Assembly (NCBI GenBank): GCA_937983475.1
Contig: CALJZV010000579.1
Span: forward strand, 1-17,590
DNA from: an uncultured Verrucomicrobiales bacterium
GTDB lineage: Bacteria; Verrucomicrobiota; Verrucomicrobiia; Limisphaerales; JACDHS01
Length of the DNA stretch: 17,590 bases
Direction of reading: 5' to 3'
Every line of letters begins with the position of its first letter. The first letter of the stretch is position 1. Under the pieces are notes generated by a model that did not search any database, had not been told where the DNA came from, and saw nothing but the letters and a program-made list of their open reading frames with translations. Positions 14,358-17,590 of this stretch are shown here, piece after piece. A program made the position numbers and the translations under genes.

Positions 14358-15620
14358 ATGGACAAGCAACCTGGCTTTATGAAGGCGCTCAAGTGTCGCG
14401 AGTGCGGACGCGAGTATCCTTTGACAGCGACTCATGTCTGCGAATTTGATTTTGGCCCGCTGGAGGTCGTTTATGACTACGACAAAATCAAGGGCGCATT
14501 GACGCGCGCCACCATCGAATCCCGCCGCAAAAGCATGTGGCGCTACCGGGAGCTGTTGCCAACCGCAGGCGAGCCGACCGTGGGCCTGGAGGTCGGCTTC
14601 ACACCGCTTATCAAGGCGGACCGGTTGGCCAAGCGCCTGGGCATCCGCGAGCTGTGGATCAAGAATGACACGGTCAACTACCCCACCCTGTCCTTCAAGG
14701 ACCGCGTCGTCAGTGTCGCGTTGAGCCGCGCCAAGGAATTGGGCTTCACCACCGTGGCGTGCGCATCGACAGGCAATCTTGCCAATTCCGTCGCCGCAAA
14801 CGCGGCTTCCGCAGGGCTGAAGTCCTACGTGTTCATCCCCTCCGACCTTGAAACCGGGAAAATCGTCAATTCGCTGGTTTACGGTGCCAACGTGGTAGGC
14901 ATCAAGGGCCATTACGATGAGGTCAACCGCCTGTGCGCGGAAATCGCCGGCAAATACGGCTGGGCATTCGTCAATGTCAACATGCGCCCCTATTACGCCG
15001 AAGGCTCCAAGAGCATGGGCTACGAAATTGCCGAGCAATTGGGATGGCGTCTGCCACAGCACACGGTTGTGCCGATGGCTTCCGGCTCATTGCTGACAAA
15101 AATTCAAAAATCATACCAGGAACTGACAAAGCTCGGGCTGGTGACCGATTCCAAATATTCGGTTCATGGAGCGCAACCGACCGGTTGCTCACCAATCTCA
15201 GTGGCTCAAAAAGCGGGGCTCGACTTCTTTAAGCCGGTCAAGCCCAACACCATCGCCAAGTCGCTTGCCATTGGCACTCCTGCCGATGGTTTTTATGCGC
15301 TCAAGGTGATGAAGGAAACCGGCGGCGCAGCCGACGATGTCACCGACGACGAAATCCGCGAGGGCATCCGTTTATTGGCCGAATGCGAAGGGATCTTCAC
15401 CGAGACCGCAGGCGGCGTCACAGTGGGCGTGGCCAAGAAGTTGATTGCTTCAGGCAAAATCCCTTCCAGCGACTCGGCGGTGCTGTGCATCACCGGCAAC
15501 GGCCTGAAAACATTGGATGCGATCATGGGTCACGTCGGTCAGCCCCGAGAAATTCGGCCCAGCCTGCGCGAATTCGAGGCCATGCTCGAAAGCGAGAACA
15601 AATCCGCCATCTCCGCCTGA
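14358..15620 (+). CDS. Threonine-synthase-like PLP enzyme (predicted homocysteine synthase)
   Basis: This 420-residue fold-type II PLP enzyme is closest to threonine synthase. The PLP lysine is Lys114 in LSFKDR, followed by CASTGNLANS (135-144) and a C-terminal CITGNGLKT. A zinc-ribbon-like N-terminus has Cys13, Cys16 and Cys28, but the usual fourth Cys is Asp31 (CEFD where relatives have CEFC). Threonine synthase turns O-phosphohomoserine into threonine. The SAM-I riboswitch and the two sulfur carriers after it argue that this protein instead, or in addition, inserts sulfur into O-phosphohomoserine to make homocysteine. It starts at the ATG at 14358, the GTG at 14334 being less likely. The next gene starts one base after its stop. 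The family call is firm; the reaction is inferred. Confidence 0.85.
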   Translation: MDKQPGFMKALKCRECGREYPLTATHVCEFDFGPLEVVYDYDKIKGALTRATIESRRKSMWRYRELLPTAGEPTVGLEVGFTPLIKADRLAKRLGIRELWIKNDTVNYPTLSFKDRVVSVALSRAKELGFTTVACASTGNLANSVAANAASAGLKSYVFIPSDLETGKIVNSLVYGANVVGIKGHYDEVNRLCAEIAGKYGWAFVNVNMRPYYAEGSKSMGYEIAEQLGWRLPQHTVVPMASGSLLTKIQKSYQELTKLGLVTDSKYSVHGAQPTGCSPISVAQKAGLDFFKPVKPNTIAKSLAIGTPADGFYALKVMKETGGAADDVTDDEIREGIRLLAECEGIFTETAGGVTVGVAKKLIASGKIPSSDSAVLCITGNGLKTLDAIMGHVGQPREIRPSLREFEAMLESENKSAISA

Positions 15621-15621
15621 T

Positions 15622-15897
15622 ATGCCCGTCAAGATTACTGTGCAGGAACCCCTGAGGAAGCTGCTCGACAACCAGCCTGTAGTCGAAATGTGCGGCAGCA
15701 CTGTTGGGGACATTTTTCGGGCGTTGCGCCAACGGTATCCCTATTTTGTCGAGCGCATGACCGAGCCGGATGGTTCGGTGCGACGCTTCGTCAATGTGTA
15801 TGTCAATGAGGAGGACATTCGCTTCTTGCAAAATCAGCAAACCGCCGTGCAAGATGGCGACGAAATTAGAATCATCCCCTCCATCGCAGGAGGTTAA
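15622..15897 (+). CDS. MoaD/ThiS-like sulfur carrier protein, copy 1
   Basis: This 91-residue beta-grasp protein ends in IAGG. The C-terminal Gly-Gly is the site that an E1-like enzyme adenylates and converts to a thiocarboxylate, as in MoaD, ThiS, CysO and HcyS. It starts PVKITVQEPLRKLL and has the conserved block RRFVNVYVNEEDIRFLQNQQ (about 54-73). The gene begins one base after the PLP enzyme stop, so it is translationally linked to it. Its partner is expected to be that enzyme, with the thiocarboxylate as sulfur donor. Cys34 is unique to this copy. No E1 or JAMM protease gene is in the window. Which cofactor or amino acid it serves is inferred from context, and molybdopterin or thiamine genes are absent nearby. 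Confidence 0.88.
   Translation: MPVKITVQEPLRKLLDNQPVVEMCGSTVGDIFRALRQRYPYFVERMTEPDGSVRRFVNVYVNEEDIRFLQNQQTAVQDGDEIRIIPSIAGG
15888..15893 (+). promoter_or_regulatory. Ribosome binding site of carrier 2, inside the Gly-Gly codons of carrier 1
   Basis: The codons GCA GGA GGT for the final Ala-Gly-Gly of carrier 1 contain AGGAGG (15888-15893), a perfect Shine-Dalgarno sequence 12 bases before the ATG of carrier 2 at 15906. Most other genes in the window have no clear site, so this one stands out. Confidence 0.65.
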
Positions 15898-15905
15898 GAC
15901 AATTT

Positions 15906-16181
15906 ATGCCAGTCAACGTAAGAATCCCGACTCCGCTTCGCAAACTGACCAACGAAGCCGAACTTGTTCAAGTCAACGCTGCCACCATCGGCGACGCCAT
16001 CGCTGAACTGCAAAACCGCTACCCCGGCATTCAGGACCGCTTAGTGGACGAAAATGGCGAGGTGCGGCGCTTCGTCAATGTTTACGTCAACGAGGAGGAC
16101 ATCCGCTTTCTCCAAAACCAGCAGACGCCCCTCAAGGACGGTGATGAAATCAGCATCATTCCGGCCATTGCGGGTGGCTAG
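15906..16181 (+). CDS. MoaD/ThiS-like sulfur carrier protein, copy 2
   Basis: This 91-residue beta-grasp carrier is a tandem paralogue of the gene just upstream. The block RRFVNVYVNEEDIRFLQNQQ and the tail IPxIAGG are the same in both, while the N-terminal halves differ (PVNVRIPTPLRKLTNEAELV here). DNA identity is also high across the shared block, with mostly third-base changes, which shows duplication followed by constraint. The Gly-Gly tail is intact, so both copies should be activatable. Having two carriers could mean different sulfur sources or simply dosage. It lies eight bases after copy 1 and 37 bases before the NIL gene. Confidence 0.88.
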   Translation: MPVNVRIPTPLRKLTNEAELVQVNAATIGDAIAELQNRYPGIQDRLVDENGEVRRFVNVYVNEEDIRFLQNQQTPLKDGDEISIIPAIAGG

Positions 16182-16218
16182 GCCCAGGGTAACTTTCGAG
16201 AAAATATAACCGCGCTCT

Positions 16219-16509
16219 ATGGCTACCAAAAAGGCCGCTGTCGCCAAAAAAACTTCCGGAAATCAGGACCAGCAAACCCGCTTGTGGCTCATGTTTCCGC
16301 CCAAGCACATCACCCGACCGGTGATTTGGGAGCTGGGCCAGAAGTTTCCGTTGGTCACCAACATCCGCCAGGCCAGTGTCACCGATGAAATCGGGCTGGT
16401 ATCGCTCGAACTGAGCGGCAAGCGCGACGAAATCAAGTCGGCGATCAAGTGGCTGGAAAAGCTCGGCATTAAGGTGGAACCGGTCGAGATCAACGTCATC
16501 GAGAGTTGA
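16219..16509 (+). CDS. NIL-domain protein
   Basis: This 96-residue protein has a Lys-rich N-terminal tail (about 1-20) and then a NIL domain (about 22-94): LWLMFPPKHITRPVIWELGQ, then VTNIRQASVTDEIGLVSLELSGKRDEI and AIKWLEKLGIKVEPV. NIL domains occur at the C-terminus of the methionine transporter ATPase MetN, where they bind methionine, and with ferredoxin domains in anaerobic homocysteine-synthesis proteins. Here it stands alone. It is the last gene of the SAM-riboswitch operon, so it is likely a methionine sensor or an accessory of the homocysteine-forming enzyme. There are no cysteines for an iron-sulfur cluster. No terminator is obvious in the 12 bases before the convergent gene. Confidence 0.85.
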   Translation: MATKKAAVAKKTSGNQDQQTRLWLMFPPKHITRPVIWELGQKFPLVTNIRQASVTDEIGLVSLELSGKRDEIKSAIKWLEKLGIKVEPVEINVIES

Positions 16510-16521
16510 CGTATTCCAGGT

Positions 16522-17590
16522 TCAATATTCGGAAAGTTTCTGTTCCAGCTTTTTGAGCGGTCCCAGCAAGGTCCGGTTCAAATACCAGCTTTCCATCCAT
16601 TCCGCAGAAGTGATGCCGGGAAAATCTTTCTCCACAGTCGCCGCATGGGAGAGAAAAGATGCTGCATAATCGCGCCCCGCTTGAATGGCCTTGCGAACCT
16701 CGTCTTTTGCCGTGGCGTCTGTTTCCATCGCTTTCATTTTGGCTTCAGCCGCTCGCAAATACTTCAGGCCGTCGCCCCACCGAATGAGAAGCTCATGGCC
16801 AGCGGCGAGTTTTTGCAGGCGATAGAGCACAATCCTGTCCTGCGCTGCTTTTTGCGTGGCATCATCAATCAACGCCTTCATTTTCTGCAGAGTCGCCATG
16901 TCCTCATCGGTCGCGCTGCCCCGGCTGGCGCGGTATGAAATTTCCAGATTGTCGGAGAGCTGCCGGAAATAGTTCGCCACAACAGGCCCGGCAGCAGGGC
17001 CGAAATATGTCAGCGAATAATCCTTTAATTCCTGCGCGGGCTGGCGCACTGGAAAGTAATAGGCGTGCGTTCCGGCGGAGGAAAGGTTGAAGGCGAAGTT
17101 CCACCAGAAACCGTGGGGATATTGCATGACCAGCGACTCTTTGATTTTGTTTGCCACAAGATACTTCGTGTCATTGGCCAGCGCGTGCAAAAATGGCGGT
17201 CCATTGATCGGCTGGTGCGAGGTGGTTGCGTAGTAGGAACACAGGCTGAAATCCTTGAAAAACGACGACCACGTCCGCAAATTCTCCTTCATCACATATT
17301 CCGGGTCATTGTAACTTTGCTTGTGATTTCGTCCCCAGTGGGCGTAAAGCGCCTGCCACTTGCCGTTGGCCGCAACGCCCTCGGGCGGTTTTTCCAACGG
17401 AGGATATCCGACGACAGCCTCCAGTTTGACTCCTGGCGCGCTCTTCTCCATGCGCTCCGAAAGCTGGTTGAACAACTCAACAATCAGATTGGCAGCGCCG
17501 CGCCTGACACACGCCTCGCATTGGCAGGACCGGCCGCCATCAATCCAAACCGGGAGAAAAATCTTCAATTGGGTATATTTTCTTAGAAAT
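16522..17590 (-). CDS. DUF4838 domain protein, 5' end beyond the window
   Basis: The last 356 or so residues of a DUF4838-type protein are present. The frame runs open through the right edge; the first possible start inside the window is a TTG at 17568, and in-frame sequence continues upstream (TQ preceded by RKY), so the true start lies outside. CQCEACVRRG near the left of the visible part is the conserved cysteine segment seen before the catalytic-like region of such proteins. HQPINGPPF, QYPHGFWWNFAFN and a long alpha-helical C-terminal half (about 190-345) follow. DUF4838 proteins are usually large, secreted, and found with polysaccharide-degradation genes; some resemble alpha-glucuronidase architecture. 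Substrate and activity cannot be assigned, and the signal peptide is not visible. Confidence 0.75.
   Translation of the reverse strand, partial: FLRKYTQLKIFLPVWIDGGRSCQCEACVRRGAANLIVELFNQLSERMEKSAPGVKLEAVVGYPPLEKPPEGVAANGKWQALYAHWGRNHKQSYNDPEYVMKENLRTWSSFFKDFSLCSYYATTSHQPINGPPFLHALANDTKYLVANKIKESLVMQYPHGFWWNFAFNLSSAGTHAYYFPVRQPAQELKDYSLTYFGPAAGPVVANYFRQLSDNLEISYRASRGSATDEDMATLQKMKALIDDATQKAAQDRIVLYRLQKLAAGHELLIRWGDGLKYLRAAEAKMKAMETDATAKDEVRKAIQAGRDYAASFLSHAATVEKDFPGITSAEWMESWYLNRTLLGPLKKLEQKLSEY

Overview
The window looks like chromosome from a Gram-negative bacterium, most likely Verrucomicrobiota or a close PVC-group relative. That placement is inference. It rests on a UBact-type Pup homologue with a 20S proteasome, on secreted DUF6807 and DUF4838 proteins, and on a secreted PQQ-type beta-propeller. 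No tRNA, rRNA, CRISPR array, insertion sequence or phage gene was seen, and the genes are densely packed.

Region 1 (1-4630, + strand) is a protein-tagging and proteasome operon. A terminator-like hairpin (23-50) closes off whatever lies to the left. It is followed by a 56-residue Pup/UBact modifier ending in Gly-Gln, the 20S proteasome beta and alpha subunits, and the PafA-type ligase. An alpha/beta hydrolase overlaps pafA by one base, and a thioredoxin-fold [2Fe-2S] ferredoxin follows. The deamidase/depupylase (Dop) and the ring ATPase (Mpa/ARC) are not in the window.

Region 2 (4619-6974, mostly - strand) holds a small exported VSGF-repeat protein and a gap with a candidate structured + strand RNA (about 5205-5320) ending in a terminator. 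It also holds a two-gene unit of a GcvH-like lipoyl-domain protein and a COG0523/CobW metal-chaperone GTPase.

Region 3 (7085-11251) has an exported SAM-methyltransferase fused to a DUF6807 domain, rlmN on the opposite strand, and a secreted PQQ-like beta-propeller protein.

Region 4 (11327-14057, + strand) carries a ferredoxin-NADP reductase-like flavoenzyme, a DUF3088 thioredoxin-like protein, gcvT and gcvH. The other glycine cleavage parts (P and L proteins) are not present.

Region 5 (14074-16509, + strand) is the most informative system. A SAM-I riboswitch with a clear terminator/antiterminator switch precedes a threonine-synthase-like PLP enzyme, two tandem MoaD/ThiS-like sulfur carriers ending in Gly-Gly, and a NIL-domain protein. 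SAM-controlled shut-off of a 'threonine synthase' together with sulfur carriers points to homocysteine/methionine synthesis with protein-bound sulfur, not threonine synthesis. The window ends inside a DUF4838 protein gene on the - strand (16522 to the right edge).
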